A stretch of DNA of 64,000 nt from an uncultured Bacteroidales bacterium (GCA_937916465.1 CALFTK010000037.1:15646-79645); one strand, 5' to 3'. Shown: positions 32,696 to 42,042, counted from the stretch's first letter. Program-made: numbers and translations. The notes: a model not told the origin generated them from the letters alone.

Positions 32696-35263
32696 TTATC
32701 CGCAACGTGAGGAACCGCAGTTCTGGCAAATCAGGCAACCTTCCTGGTAAACCAGAGATTCTGATCCGCAAACCGAACATTTCTCTCCGCTTACCTGAGT
32801 TCCGTCCTGAATATACTTCTTGAGTGCGCGTTCTACACCGTTTTTCCAGTTGTTGATATTCTCGCTACCCAAATCCAAAGAACCAATAAGTTTCATACAT
32901 AGATCTACAGGCATCTGGTAACGCAATACGCCTGAAATCAGTTTTGCGTAGTTCCAGTACTCTTTGTCGAATTTCTCTGACAAACCTTCGATAGTGATTT
33001 TGTATCCGCGTTTATTTGTAAACTGGAAGTCGTAACGTTTAACACCGTTTTCATCTACATTCTTTACAATCTGACCCTTCTCTACAGTCTTTGGAAGCAT
33101 AATTCCCTCTTCGTCATCCTGCAGACCGGTGAATATTTCGTATGGACGTCCGTTAAGCAGACCAACAAATGCTACCCACTTCTCTTTGTTGTTTTGGAAA
33201 CGTACAACATCGGCTTCCAATACTCTTGGACGTGTCTCTACAACCTCTCTTGGATGGCAATCGCCAGGTGCCATAGTAGGCTCTTTGCTTTCTGCTGATT
33301 TTTTCTTGTCGCTCTTAACATCTACCAGTACGCCGTCGCGTGAACCATCACGATATACGGTACAACCTTTACAACCGCACTTCCAAGCCTCTACGTAGAG
33401 TTCGTTTACAAGCTCTTCTGAAACATCTGCCGGTAAGTTAATGGTTACACTGATAGAATGGTCAACCCACTTTTGCAGTGCGCCTTGCATCTTCACTTTG
33501 TTTACCCAGTCAACGTCCTGTGCAGTTGCTTTGTGATATGGTGAACGTGCAACAAGTTCATCAAGTTCCTCTTGTGAATACTGCTTTGTGTGGTCTATGC
33601 CGTTGGCTTTCATCCATTCTACAAACTTGTGGTGATATACAACAAACTCTTCGAATGCATCGCCGTTTTCATCGTGGAATGTTACGTTTGCATTTTCGTC
33701 TTCACTGTTAACCTTACGACGGCGTTTATATACCGGCATGAATACAGGTTCCAAACCGGATGTTGTCTGTGTCATCAAACTTACAGTACCTGTAGGAGCA
33801 ATAGTAAGACATGCAATATTACGACGACCATACTTTTTCATATCTTCGTACAAAGCAGGATCTGCTTCGCGAATACGGCCGATAAATGGATTTGCTTCTT
33901 CTCGTTTCCAGTCGAAAACTTCGAATGCTCCACGTTCTTTAGCCATATTTACAGAAGAACGATAAGCCTCTATAGCCAATGTGCTCTGAACTTTTTCAGC
34001 AAATGCTGTAGCCTCTTCTGTGCCATAACGCAAACCCATAGCTGCAATCATATCACCTTCTGCAGTGATGCCAACGCCGGTACGACGTCCCATAGTACTC
34101 TTACGCATAATTTTGTGCCAGAGTTCTCTTTCGGTACGTTTAATATCTTCGCCTTCAGGATCGCTCTCAATTTTAGCAAGAATCTTTTCAATCTTTTCAA
34201 TTTCAAGATCGATAATGTCATCCATTATACGCTGAGCCAATGCAACATGCTTTTTGAATAGGTCAAAATCAAAGTAAGCATTCTCTTTGAATGGATTAAC
34301 AACGTATGAATACAGATTGATAGCCAACAGACGACAGGAGTCGTATGGGCAAAGTGGAATTTCTCCACAAGGGTTGGTGCTGACTGTGCGGAAACCAAGG
34401 TCTGCGTAACAATCAGGAACTGATTCTCTTGTTATGGTATCCCAAAAAAGAACACCCGGTTCTGCCGATTTCCAAGCATTGTGAACAATCTTCTTCCAAA
34501 GTGCAGAAGCATCAATATCTTTGGTATATGTAGGGTTTGCAGAATCTATAGGATAAGCCTGTGTATATGGTTTACCTTCAATGGCTGCCTGCATAAAAGC
34601 ATCGTCTATCTTTACAGATACATTTGCACCTGTAACCTTACCGCTAGTCATTTTAGCATCTATAAACGATTCTGAATCAGGATGCTTAATGCTTACACTC
34701 AGCATAAGTGCGCCTCTACGGCCATCTTGTGCAACTTCGCGGGTTGAATTGGAATAACGTTCCATAAATGGAACCAAACCGGTAGAAGTCAGCGCTGAAT
34801 TCTTTACCGGAGAACCTTTTGGACGAATGTGTGAAAGGTCGTGACCTACGCCACCACGGCGTTTCATTAACTGTACCTGCTCTTCGTCAATTTTGATAAT
34901 AGCACCATACGAATCGGCAGCTCCGTCATTACCTATTACAAAACAGTTTGAAAGTGATGCAATCTGAAAGTCATTTCCAATACCTGTCATAGGGCTACCC
35001 TGTGGTACAATGTGCTTAAAGCCTTTGAAGAGATCGTGAAGTTCTTCTGCGCTGATAGGATTCTTGTAACGAGCTTCAATTCTTGCAACTTCGTTAGCAA
35101 TTCGCCAATGCATATCGTCAGGAGTCTTTTCGAAGATGTTTCCGAATGAATCCTTAACGGCATACTTGTTTACCCATACTTTAGCAGCTAATTCGTCGCC
35201 ACCAAAGTATTCGATGGAAGCTTTAAACGCTTCTTCGAAAGTGTAAGTTTGTTGTTTAGCCAT
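32696..35263 (-). CDS. nrdJ: Adenosylcobalamin-dependent (class II) ribonucleoside-diphosphate reductase
   Basis: 855 residues, cytoplasmic. It reduces ribonucleotides to deoxyribonucleotides using a B12-generated radical, so it works with or without oxygen. Visible motifs are SLSNCFVIG (redox Cys), RRGGVGHDLSHIRPKGS, STNPCGEIPLCPYDSC with the radical Cys-containing NPCGEIPL segment, and TGRRTGVGITAEGD. The C-terminus carries a zinc-ribbon-like tail, CSVCGSE followed by CLICQNCGSSRCG. The ATG at 35263 (MAKQQTYTFEEAF) is used rather than the longer frame from 35314, which overlaps the promoter. No cobalamin riboswitch was recognised upstream. Confidence 0.94.
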   Translation of the reverse strand: MAKQQTYTFEEAFKASIEYFGGDELAAKVWVNKYAVKDSFGNIFEKTPDDMHWRIANEVARIEARYKNPISAEELHDLFKGFKHIVPQGSPMTGIGNDFQIASLSNCFVIGNDGAADSYGAIIKIDEEQVQLMKRRGGVGHDLSHIRPKGSPVKNSALTSTGLVPFMERYSNSTREVAQDGRRGALMLSVSIKHPDSESFIDAKMTSGKVTGANVSVKIDDAFMQAAIEGKPYTQAYPIDSANPTYTKDIDASALWKKIVHNAWKSAEPGVLFWDTITRESVPDCYADLGFRTVSTNPCGEIPLCPYDSCRLLAINLYSYVVNPFKENAYFDFDLFKKHVALAQRIMDDIIDLEIEKIEKILAKIESDPEGEDIKRTERELWHKIMRKSTMGRRTGVGITAEGDMIAAMGLRYGTEEATAFAEKVQSTLAIEAYRSSVNMAKERGAFEVFDWKREEANPFIGRIREADPALYEDMKKYGRRNIACLTIAPTGTVSLMTQTTSGLEPVFMPVYKRRRKVNSEDENANVTFHDENGDAFEEFVVYHHKFVEWMKANGIDHTKQYSQEELDELVARSPYHKATAQDVDWVNKVKMQGALQKWVDHSISVTINLPADVSEELVNELYVEAWKCGCKGCTVYRDGSRDGVLVDVKSDKKKSAESKEPTMAPGDCHPREVVETRPRVLEADVVRFQNNKEKWVAFVGLLNGRPYEIFTGLQDDEEGIMLPKTVEKGQIVKNVDENGVKRYDFQFTNKRGYKITIEGLSEKFDKEYWNYAKLISGVLRYQMPVDLCMKLIGSLDLGSENINNWKNGVERALKKYIQDGTQVSGEKCSVCGSESLVYQEGCLICQNCGSSRCG

Positions 35264-35331
35264 TGTTGTTTTATGTTTGTTCTTTTGTTTGTTTTGCGTA
35301 ATTAGGTGCTGCACTACTGCTAAGCGACAGC

Positions 35332-35361
35332 AAAGATAATGATACTATTATAACTGCAAAA
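35332..35361 (-). promoter_or_regulatory. Promoter for nrdJ
   Basis: On the minus strand TTTG (35358-35361), an 18-nt spacer and TATCTTTG (35332-35339). Transcription would start near 35325, leaving a leader of about 60 nt and excluding a start at 35314 as likely. Confidence 0.6.
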
Positions 35362-35378
35362 GATTTCTTAAAAATAGT

Positions 35379-35387
35379 TATCAACAA
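35379..35387 (+). promoter_or_regulatory. DnaA-box-like site upstream of nrdJ
   Basis: TTATCAACA differs by one base from the DnaA box TTATCCACA. It lies just upstream of the nrdJ promoter. A second copy in the opposite orientation lies upstream of dnaA (37198-37206). Confidence 0.3.
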
Positions 35388-35392
35388 TTTTA

Positions 35393-35481
35393 AAAGTTTT
35401 CCAAAATGCAAAATTAAATAACAGAAAATCAAGTAGATAAAAAATAACTTACATTGAAAAGTTTTCCAAAATGTAAAATTG
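35393..35481 (-). promoter_or_regulatory. Pair of 24-nt direct repeats upstream of nrdJ
   Basis: Two copies of AAAAGTTTTCCAAAATG(C/T)AAAATT lie at 35393-35416 and 35458-35481. They differ at one position and start 65 nt apart, close to six helical turns. Both lie 30-120 nt upstream of the nrdJ promoter. They look like paired operator or activator sites. They do not resemble the NrdR box. The 335-nt gap between nrdJ and dnaA otherwise holds the nrdJ promoter, the DnaA-box-like site and the dnaA terminator. Confidence 0.5.
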
Positions 35482-35543
35482 TGGTCTGGGGTATGTGTAA
35501 CGGCATTTCTGTTTTTGTGTAATACAAAGCGGTTGAAAAAAGA

Positions 35544-35575
35544 AAAATCCGGAATTTAGATCTTTCCCGGATTTT
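35544..35575 (-). terminator. Terminator after dnaA
   Basis: AAAATCCGG (35544-35552) pairs with CCGGATTTT (35567-35575), a 9-bp stem with a 14-nt loop. Reading on the minus strand the stem is followed by a T-rich run, as expected for dnaA transcription. Confidence 0.7.
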
Positions 35576-35598
35576 CGTTTATTGATAAACTTAAATCA

Positions 35599-36996
35599 TT
35601 ATGATCTAAGTGAACTTTCTATATTCTCTACATCTTTTCTAAAGTTTCTGTCAACTTGTAATTGATCTCTTACTATGTTGCATGCATGAAGCACAGTAGC
35701 GTGATCTCTTTTGCCAATATATGCACCAATTTTTGATGTAGAATAATCAAGATGTTTCTTTGCCAGATACATACTTATTTGTCTAACCTGAACAATTTCA
35801 TGCTTTCTTGATTTTGTTTGAATAGCATCTATTGGGATGTCGTAATAATCGCAGACTTTATTGATAATGGTCTCTATAGTTAATGGCTTATCTTCTTTCT
35901 TGTTGTTTTTGAACAATATCTGTTGGGCAAGTTCCAAATTAATCTCCTTGTTGTAGAAAGTGGAGTATGCCATTAACGATACAACTATACCTTCTAAATC
36001 TCTTATACTGTCAGTAACATTTTCTGCAATAAAATCAATTACATCGTCAGAAACTTCCAGACCGTCTTTTGTAGTTTTGTCTTTAAGTATCTCTTTTCTT
36101 AATGCCAAATCGGGCTTTTCAAGTTCTGCAACCAAACCCCATTTGAATCGTGTTATCAGTCTCTCTTCTATATCTTTCAAATCCTTTGGATGTCTGTCAC
36201 ATGACATAATAAGCTGTTTGTGACTTTGATGCAAATGGTTGAATATATGGAAGAAGGTATTTGTTGTTCTTGGGAATCCTGACAGTTCCTGCATGTCGTC
36301 AATTATCAGCACGTCAATAGTCTGATAGAAGTGAATGAAATCATTCAGGTTGTTACTTCTTATAGCGTCTATGTACTGGACGTGGAATAAATGTGACGAT
36401 ACATATAAAACTCTCTTTTCAGGATGCAACTCTTTAATCTTCATACCTATTGCATTCAAAAGGTGGGTTTTACCTACACCGGATGAACCATGTATAAAGA
36501 GTGGGTTGAATGATGTATTTGCAGGATTCTGAGCAATTGTTTCACCTGCAATCCTTGCCATTTTGTTGCTATATCCTTCTATGAAATTGTCAAAACTATA
36601 CTTTGGATTAAGCATAGAATCCAAATCCTGTACTTGTGGAGCATCGGTAGCATGTGGTGCCACGTTGCCCATAGGCTTTGAACTCTTTATTTGCGTAGGC
36701 TGGAATTCTTGCGATCTTACCGTTGTGCTCTGTGAATTCTTTTTATCTACAATGATATTGTAATTCACATTTATGCCGGTTCCAAAGCATTTCCTGACTG
36801 CAGTTTGAAATTCGTTTAGGTAGTTGTCTTCTATGTATTCCACAACGAATGAACTTGGTGCCTGTATAAGTAAGGTGTTGTTCTCCAAACTTAATGGCTC
36901 AAGAATAGTGAACCAAGTGTTGAAAACATTGGCCTCTACATTGTCACAGATAAAATCCATGCAATTGCTCCACTTTTCTGATAGTTCTCTATTCAT
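35599..36996 (-). CDS. dnaA: Chromosomal replication initiator protein DnaA
   Basis: 465 residues. Domain I (about 1-85) is followed by a linker, then the AAA+ domain with Walker A GSSGVGKT (170-177) and Walker B LIIDDMQEL, and the C-terminal DNA-binding domain with the signature RDHATVLHAC near residue 430. It binds DnaA boxes in oriC and opens the origin. There is no dnaN downstream and no DnaA-box cluster nearby, so the origin is not evident in this window. In Bacteroidota dnaA is often not linked to dnaN. Confidence 0.97.
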   Translation of the reverse strand: MNRELSEKWSNCMDFICDNVEANVFNTWFTILEPLSLENNTLLIQAPSSFVVEYIEDNYLNEFQTAVRKCFGTGINVNYNIIVDKKNSQSTTVRSQEFQPTQIKSSKPMGNVAPHATDAPQVQDLDSMLNPKYSFDNFIEGYSNKMARIAGETIAQNPANTSFNPLFIHGSSGVGKTHLLNAIGMKIKELHPEKRVLYVSSHLFHVQYIDAIRSNNLNDFIHFYQTIDVLIIDDMQELSGFPRTTNTFFHIFNHLHQSHKQLIMSCDRHPKDLKDIEERLITRFKWGLVAELEKPDLALRKEILKDKTTKDGLEVSDDVIDFIAENVTDSIRDLEGIVVSLMAYSTFYNKEINLELAQQILFKNNKKEDKPLTIETIINKVCDYYDIPIDAIQTKSRKHEIVQVRQISMYLAKKHLDYSTSKIGAYIGKRDHATVLHACNIVRDQLQVDRNFRKDVENIESSLRS

Positions 36997-37324
36997 TATT
37001 GTAGTCAGTACTTTGTTCTATTGTTAATTCACATTGCAAAATTGGCAATCTTATTTCATATCTACAAGTCCATAAAAAACAGGGAAAAAACGTGGTTTTG
37101 TAAGTGGCTGTTTTTGAGCGCTTTGTAAATACTGCTCTTTTTTGTTGAAAAGCAGTACTTGACTTGAAATAAAATTCTGAATGTCAGGCGTTTAGCCTGT
37201 TGATAACTTTTTTCAAGCAATGGTTTTAATCTTTAAAAAAGCCGTTTGTAATACTATGTTTGTGGGGTAAGTGAAAAAAACAATAAAGGTTTTAAAATAT
37301 GCGTCTATTTAGACAAAATCTATT
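36997..37324. other. 328-nt spacer between dnaA and the amidase gene
   Basis: AT-rich, with no open frame of interest. It contains one DnaA-box-like TTATCAACA on the minus strand (37198-37206), which could allow dnaA autoregulation. No canonical TAnnTTTG promoter with good spacing was found for dnaA, and no strong terminator for the preceding operon is needed on this side. Confidence 0.4.
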
Positions 37325-38428
37325 TTAGTTTTTCCCAATGACCCGTTTAGCTTCATCAATACTAATCCTTTTCCCATTAATAAAAGCAACTATAAAAGCA
37401 TCTTTATACCTTTTGCTAACCTCTTTCCGTGTAGCTAATATCTCTTCGTAACTGGAAGTGTCTCCGCAAGTATATTTGTATAACCCATTGTCTTTGTAGT
37501 AGCTTACGTTGGAAAGATTCTTTAGCCTGTTGTCCTTTTTGCCTAAAACGCTTTTTGATGTTAGGAATTGAACTTTGAAAACAGGATTCTCTTTTGCAGA
37601 AGAATTATCATTCTCTTTGTTGTTATCTATGGCTATGTTAGTAGTTTTGTTTTGTGATTTTCTGCTCTCTTCAAGATACTCATTAAATGCTTTGTATATA
37701 CTTTGGCTAAGTTCTTCTACTCCCTTTTGAGAGGTCATATACTTCATGTCTGCACTATTTGAAATGAATCCTAATTCTATAAGAATGCTTGGCATAGCGC
37801 TTCTCCATAAAACTAAGAAGCCTGCCTGATGAACTCCTCTGTTATGCCTTTTTGCATTGTTGATTAGACTATTCTGTACAATAGATGCCATTTTTAGGCT
37901 CTCTTTTTGATGTTCATTCTGCATGAATTCAAATATTATCTGGCTTTCAGGACTGTTCGGATCGTAACCGGCGTATGTGGTTTCATAATCGCTTTCATAA
38001 AGAATGGCTTTGTTCTCTTCTATTGCAACATTGAAATTTGCGCTTGTTCTGTTCTCTTCTACTCCAAGCAAAAAAGTTTCAGCACCGTATGCTGATGTAC
38101 TTTTTGCGGCGTTGGTGTGAATTGATATGAACATATCGGCATTTGCCTTATTGGCTATGTCTGCTCTTTTGCTCAGTTCTACAAATACGTCGGTTTTTCT
38201 GGTGTATATCACCTTAACATCTTTGCAGTTCTCCTCAATAAGTTTGCCGGCTCTGAGAGCTACATTCAGATTGATGCTTTTTTCTTGAGCCTTGCCGTTT
38301 ACAGCTCCCGGATCCTTACCGCCATGTCCGGCATCAATGACAAGAATAAATGGTTCTGCATGAATTTGTACAGCTATGGCTGAATAGATAAGGATAAAAG
38401 AGAGTAGTATGAGCTTTGAAAATTTCAT
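37325..38428 (-). CDS. N-acetylmuramoyl-L-alanine amidase (Amidase_3) with C-terminal SPOR-like region
   Basis: 367 residues. A signal peptide covers about residues 1-24. The zinc amidase domain (about 27-240) shows IDAGHGGKDPGA with the first His, the Glu in QEKSINLNVAL, the His in FISIHTNAA, and the catalytic Glu in SILIELGFISN. A linker rich in Asn and Lys follows. The last 80 residues (FKVQFLTSKS ... KYTCGDTSSYEE ... FIVAFINGKRI) resemble a SPOR peptidoglycan-binding fold. It cleaves peptide stems from glycan strands during division. Third gene of the 41912-37325 operon, 7 nt after the lipoprotein. Confidence 0.92.
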   Translation of the reverse strand: MKFSKLILLSFILIYSAIAVQIHAEPFILVIDAGHGGKDPGAVNGKAQEKSINLNVALRAGKLIEENCKDVKVIYTRKTDVFVELSKRADIANKANADMFISIHTNAAKSTSAYGAETFLLGVEENRTSANFNVAIEENKAILYESDYETTYAGYDPNSPESQIIFEFMQNEHQKESLKMASIVQNSLINNAKRHNRGVHQAGFLVLWRSAMPSILIELGFISNSADMKYMTSQKGVEELSQSIYKAFNEYLEESRKSQNKTTNIAIDNNKENDNSSAKENPVFKVQFLTSKSVLGKKDNRLKNLSNVSYYKDNGLYKYTCGDTSSYEEILATRKEVSKRYKDAFIVAFINGKRISIDEAKRVIGKN

Positions 38429-38435
38429 AAATCAG

Positions 38436-39926
38436 TTATTGGTTTGTTGTTTGTGTGAAATTGGCCTGAATAGTCTCTGCACTCTTGAAAAATGATGCAA
38501 TCTCTTTAGGAGTAATGCTGACAGGCTCCTTCATAAATTCGGGAATGTTGTAGGAGTACATAAAATTGCCTTCATAGTCGGGGCTTTTTTGTGGGATAGG
38601 GAATGGTTTTGAAAAACTGCCGTCTTCTTCCCTATGAGTCAGATATAGGCGTGTAAAACCACCATCATCACGTCTGGTGCTGAAAATTACCCATTTACCA
38701 TTGCTTGACCACGAATGATAACTCTCTACATCGTTGCTGTTTATTTCTGATAAAGGACGAATTTGTGAACTCTTCAAATCCATCAAATAGAGGTTGGCAT
38801 CTTTGTGCCATATATGAAATACTCCATAGTCGCCCATAGTGAACATAAGGTATCTGCCATCGGGCGATATTCTTGGCAGTGTAATGCTTTTGCCTTCTGC
38901 GGCAGCATCATAAACCAATTCTGATTCTCCCCATACAGCAGTCTCCGGATTGAAGGCTTTTCTGTATAGATTGTAATGAATCTTATCAAAATTATTGACT
39001 ATGTACTCTTCGCGTTTCGGGCCAAATTCGTAATCAAAATGTGCAGATACGTAGTATAATGTTTTGCCATCAGGTGTCCAAGCCGGAAAACATTCAAATT
39101 CAGCTGAATCGTTTTCAATAATGCTAACACTGTTTTTTTGAGTGTTGTATAGAATCAAGTCACTCTCTGTATCAAAAACTTCTATTCTATTATTCAGATT
39201 GGTGTGTACAGACTGTTTGGTCTTATTGGTAGAAAAGGCTATATAATTGTGTGTGGGATGCCATGCAGGATACACACCTGCCGATATTGTTGAATCGGTT
39301 TTAAGGTTTATCTTTTTCATTTCACCATTTTCTATTATAAGCGTGCCACCTAAATACTGTCTGGCATGGAACATCATCTGTTCTGTCCCCCAATTTCTAT
39401 AATGATGACAATTTATGCATTGTCCGTTGTTGCCCGATTGTACCATGGAGTTGGCATAAATAACCTCTTCTTCAAAGTTTGTCAGGTTGCGTTGGTTTAT
39501 GCTGAGACGTTCATAACTTTCTACAGATGGTGGAATAACTCTGTATGAAATATATGGATCTATCTCTTCTGCTATCTGCCATGATATAGTTGGAAGTTTT
39601 TCCCACTTGTTGTTTAGAATGAAGATGTCTATTTCAATACTATTGCCGGCAGCTAATAGTTTATGCCATTTTTTTTGTGGAATGGTAAAGGTTTTGCCGG
39701 AATGTATATGCTCAATTGAACCGTTGGATATACGTACTATACACTTTTCGGCCTTGTTGTTGATTGTGAAATACAGCGGTGCAATATTTGACGGAATGGT
39801 CAAATCTGTAAGATTGGGAAAAATATCCACAGTTGTATTGCTGTCGGTATATGTCGATGGGATATTGGTAGTGCAAGAAACTGTTGCCATCAACAATAAT
39901 AATATATAAGGTGTAACTCTTTTCAT
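38436..39926 (-). CDS. TolB-like propeller lipoprotein with a CxxCH motif
   Basis: 496 residues. Lipoprotein signal with Cys18 (MATVSC). Residues 30-150 form a beta-rich domain. A single CINCH motif (Cys170, Cys173, His174) follows in GQCINCHHYRNWG, which is the attachment pattern for c-type haem. The rest consists of WD40/PD40-like propeller blades (FPAWTPDGKTLYYVSAHFD, LPRISPDGRYLMFTMGDY, YHSWSSNGKWVIFSTRRD). It is predicted at the outer membrane or periplasm. Whether haem is really attached cannot be decided; no cytochrome maturation gene is present here. Encoded 3 nt after the 39930 membrane protein gene. Confidence 0.8.
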   Translation of the reverse strand: MKRVTPYILLLLMATVSCTTNIPSTYTDSNTTVDIFPNLTDLTIPSNIAPLYFTINNKAEKCIVRISNGSIEHIHSGKTFTIPQKKWHKLLAAGNSIEIDIFILNNKWEKLPTISWQIAEEIDPYISYRVIPPSVESYERLSINQRNLTNFEEEVIYANSMVQSGNNGQCINCHHYRNWGTEQMMFHARQYLGGTLIIENGEMKKINLKTDSTISAGVYPAWHPTHNYIAFSTNKTKQSVHTNLNNRIEVFDTESDLILYNTQKNSVSIIENDSAEFECFPAWTPDGKTLYYVSAHFDYEFGPKREEYIVNNFDKIHYNLYRKAFNPETAVWGESELVYDAAAEGKSITLPRISPDGRYLMFTMGDYGVFHIWHKDANLYLMDLKSSQIRPLSEINSNDVESYHSWSSNGKWVIFSTRRDDGGFTRLYLTHREEDGSFSKPFPIPQKSPDYEGNFMYSYNIPEFMKEPVSITPKEIASFFKSAETIQANFTQTTNQ

Positions 39927-39929
39927 AAA

Positions 39930-41912
39930 TCAATATGTATTCAGGTTTCTTATAAAATAGTAATAATAGTAGAATGTTTCGCCAAAACGTTCATAAAACG
40001 GATATTTTGACTCTTCTATTGTACGCACTCTGTGCTGTGATGAAAATCTGTTAAAATTATCATACGATGCAGTGATGGTTTTATCAAAAGGCATATTGCT
40101 TATATTGACGTTCTTTTCTAAGTTTCCATACAGGTAGGCCGCTTCCTGATAGTGTCTGGGCATCTTTTGGGTATCGTTTGTTTGAACGTAATGCGAAAAA
40201 CACCTCCAAAATGTTCCTATATCCTGCGTTTGTAAAGCCCATAGCATGGCAACTTTGTCAAATTGTGGTGTGGCATTTTCCGGTCTTTTTGCTGTAAAGT
40301 GATTGATAAGATATGTCTCTATCAACGCTTGGTCATTGCTTAATGTGTTATTGTAACACATCAAAGATTTTATGGCCTGAAAAGATGTAGATTGAGCAAT
40401 CTGTTCCGGATTGTCAATATAGCTGCGCATCTGTTTGGCCCATTTTCTATGGTATAGCGTCTTCTCCAGTCTATGCAGGAATTTATCTGCCATTTCAAAA
40501 TTGTCGGTGAGGATGCACGATAAAGTAGCATATTTCAGATTGTCAACATTCCAACCATATTCTACAGCCTCTTCTATGCACCACCTATACGCAAAATAGG
40601 GTAAGCCGTAGTATAGATATAGTTGTTTGCCACATTGTAATACCATTGGAATGGTTTGCTGTGCTTTTTGTTCTCTGCCTCCATCTTTGTAAGTGAATGC
40701 CTGATTGCCCTCTGTCCCCAATTTTACAAGTGCCAGATTTTTGTACTGCACCATAATACGACTGGGTTCAAAAAAAACGTTTCGCATTTTCTCTACAATA
40801 AGGTCCATTTCGCTGCTTGTATTTGCTGCGTTGACCTTTGAATTCAACTTGTTATAAGCCTTTTTGTCGCTTGCTGAATACTTCTCGGTAAGTGCTTTGT
40901 GTATATTGCAAACCTCTTTCCAATCTTCACGGTCTATGGCATTTGACATGGCTATTTCTGCTTTGAAGTTTGTATCTCTAAACCAACAGAGATACGATGT
41001 GAGCAGATAAACAGCTAAGACCGCACTTTGAAAAAACAAATAGTGTTGTGCTTTGATAAGTGGCAGCGGTTTGTATAGGGCTGGAATAATCTGCAATGCA
41101 ATAAGTAATGCCGAAGCGCTGCTGAAGATTGCATTGTTCTGCTCTTCAGTTAAATTGGGAATACCTAACAGAAATGTGCTAAGAAGCGAATTTGCCGATG
41201 TAGTCAGATTGTATGTAACTAATGGGGTAAAAACCAGAAACAGTAACGCAAAAACAAGAATGGCTATTTTTGCGACAGTTATACATTCACGTTTGTACTG
41301 GAGAATAGTGATGGCAACAGTTGCGGCCAATGCGTAAACACCAAAACCCAGGTAACCAAGAAAACACCAGATAATTATGGCCGGAATGGATAGAACCGGC
41401 GATTTGATTTTATTGATACTCCATACAGCTACAGTGGATAATGTGTAGCCCAATATGGGCATAAAGAAGAAACCTGCCGTTTTAATGGTGTATAGTGCAT
41501 AACCAATACTGCCATTTATAATCAATATTAGAATTGCCGGTAGAAACGCTATAACAGAATCTCTGTCTGAAATGTTGTAGGTTACTTTTGTGATATAAGC
41601 TGAAAACAGCAGTAGCAGTGTGAAAATGGTTGTCCCTATTAATGGAGAGTGCAGGAACTGAGTGAAAAATAATGAAATGTAGCTTAGTAATCCGGCGGGA
41701 GCAAGTACAACATCCTGAAAAAACAGAGGGTTGTACAGGAATAGTGATTTTGATTCAATTCTTATAAGCCAATCCGAATACTCCACACCAAAGGTATAAA
41801 AGACAACTATGGTCAAAATCAGTGAATATATCCAAAAACCATAATTCTCTATGTTAAGGGATAACAAATCCACTATAGAATTTTTACCCTTCTTACTATC
41901 TGTTAACGCCAT
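39930..41912 (-). CDS. Multi-pass membrane protein with C-terminal soluble domain (DUF6057-like)
   Basis: 660 residues. About 8-10 hydrophobic segments lie within residues 20-310. A soluble region of about 350 residues follows and looks like helical repeats (EDWKEVCNIHKALTEKYSA, ADKFLHRLEKTLYHRKW, HYQEAAYLYGNLEKN). This layout is that of a Bacteroidota family I know only as a domain of unknown function, probably DUF6057. It is the first gene of an operon with the CxxCH lipoprotein and the amidase, which suggests an envelope function. No catalytic motif recognised. Confidence 0.7.
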   Translation of the reverse strand: MALTDSKKGKNSIVDLLSLNIENYGFWIYSLILTIVVFYTFGVEYSDWLIRIESKSLFLYNPLFFQDVVLAPAGLLSYISLFFTQFLHSPLIGTTIFTLLLLFSAYITKVTYNISDRDSVIAFLPAILILIINGSIGYALYTIKTAGFFFMPILGYTLSTVAVWSINKIKSPVLSIPAIIIWCFLGYLGFGVYALAATVAITILQYKRECITVAKIAILVFALLFLVFTPLVTYNLTTSANSLLSTFLLGIPNLTEEQNNAIFSSASALLIALQIIPALYKPLPLIKAQHYLFFQSAVLAVYLLTSYLCWFRDTNFKAEIAMSNAIDREDWKEVCNIHKALTEKYSASDKKAYNKLNSKVNAANTSSEMDLIVEKMRNVFFEPSRIMVQYKNLALVKLGTEGNQAFTYKDGGREQKAQQTIPMVLQCGKQLYLYYGLPYFAYRWCIEEAVEYGWNVDNLKYATLSCILTDNFEMADKFLHRLEKTLYHRKWAKQMRSYIDNPEQIAQSTSFQAIKSLMCYNNTLSNDQALIETYLINHFTAKRPENATPQFDKVAMLWALQTQDIGTFWRCFSHYVQTNDTQKMPRHYQEAAYLYGNLEKNVNISNMPFDKTITASYDNFNRFSSQHRVRTIEESKYPFYERFGETFYYYYYFIRNLNTY

Positions 41913-41950
41913 TGTCCCTGATTTCTGTTGATTATATTGTAATTAGTGCG

Positions 41951-41980
41951 TAAAGATAACATTTTTCATCCTTTTTTCAA
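41951..41980 (-). promoter_or_regulatory. Promoter for the envelope operon 41912-37325
   Basis: On the minus strand TTG (41978-41980), a 19-nt spacer, then TATCTTTA (41951-41958), one base off TAnnTTTG. Predicted start about 35 nt upstream of the ATG at 41912. Confidence 0.55.
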
Positions 41981-42042
41981 TGTTATAACCTTAAAGATTT
42001 TGCTTTACTATGTTATAGTTCTGTTCTTCTGTAATAACACAA

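Noticed and set aside
33590..34261. A 223-codon open frame on the plus strand, antisense to nrdJ
   Set aside because: It lies fully inside a well-conserved enzyme gene, encodes a Phe/Cys-rich protein without domain or promoter, and reflects nrdJ codon bias.
35264..35340. Cobalamin riboswitch in front of the B12-dependent reductase
   Set aside because: The leader is only about 60 nt and shows no B12-box-like sequence or the long folded structure needed.
36997..37324. Chromosomal origin next to dnaA
   Set aside because: Only one DnaA-box-like site and no cluster, DUE-like array or dnaN; not enough for an origin.
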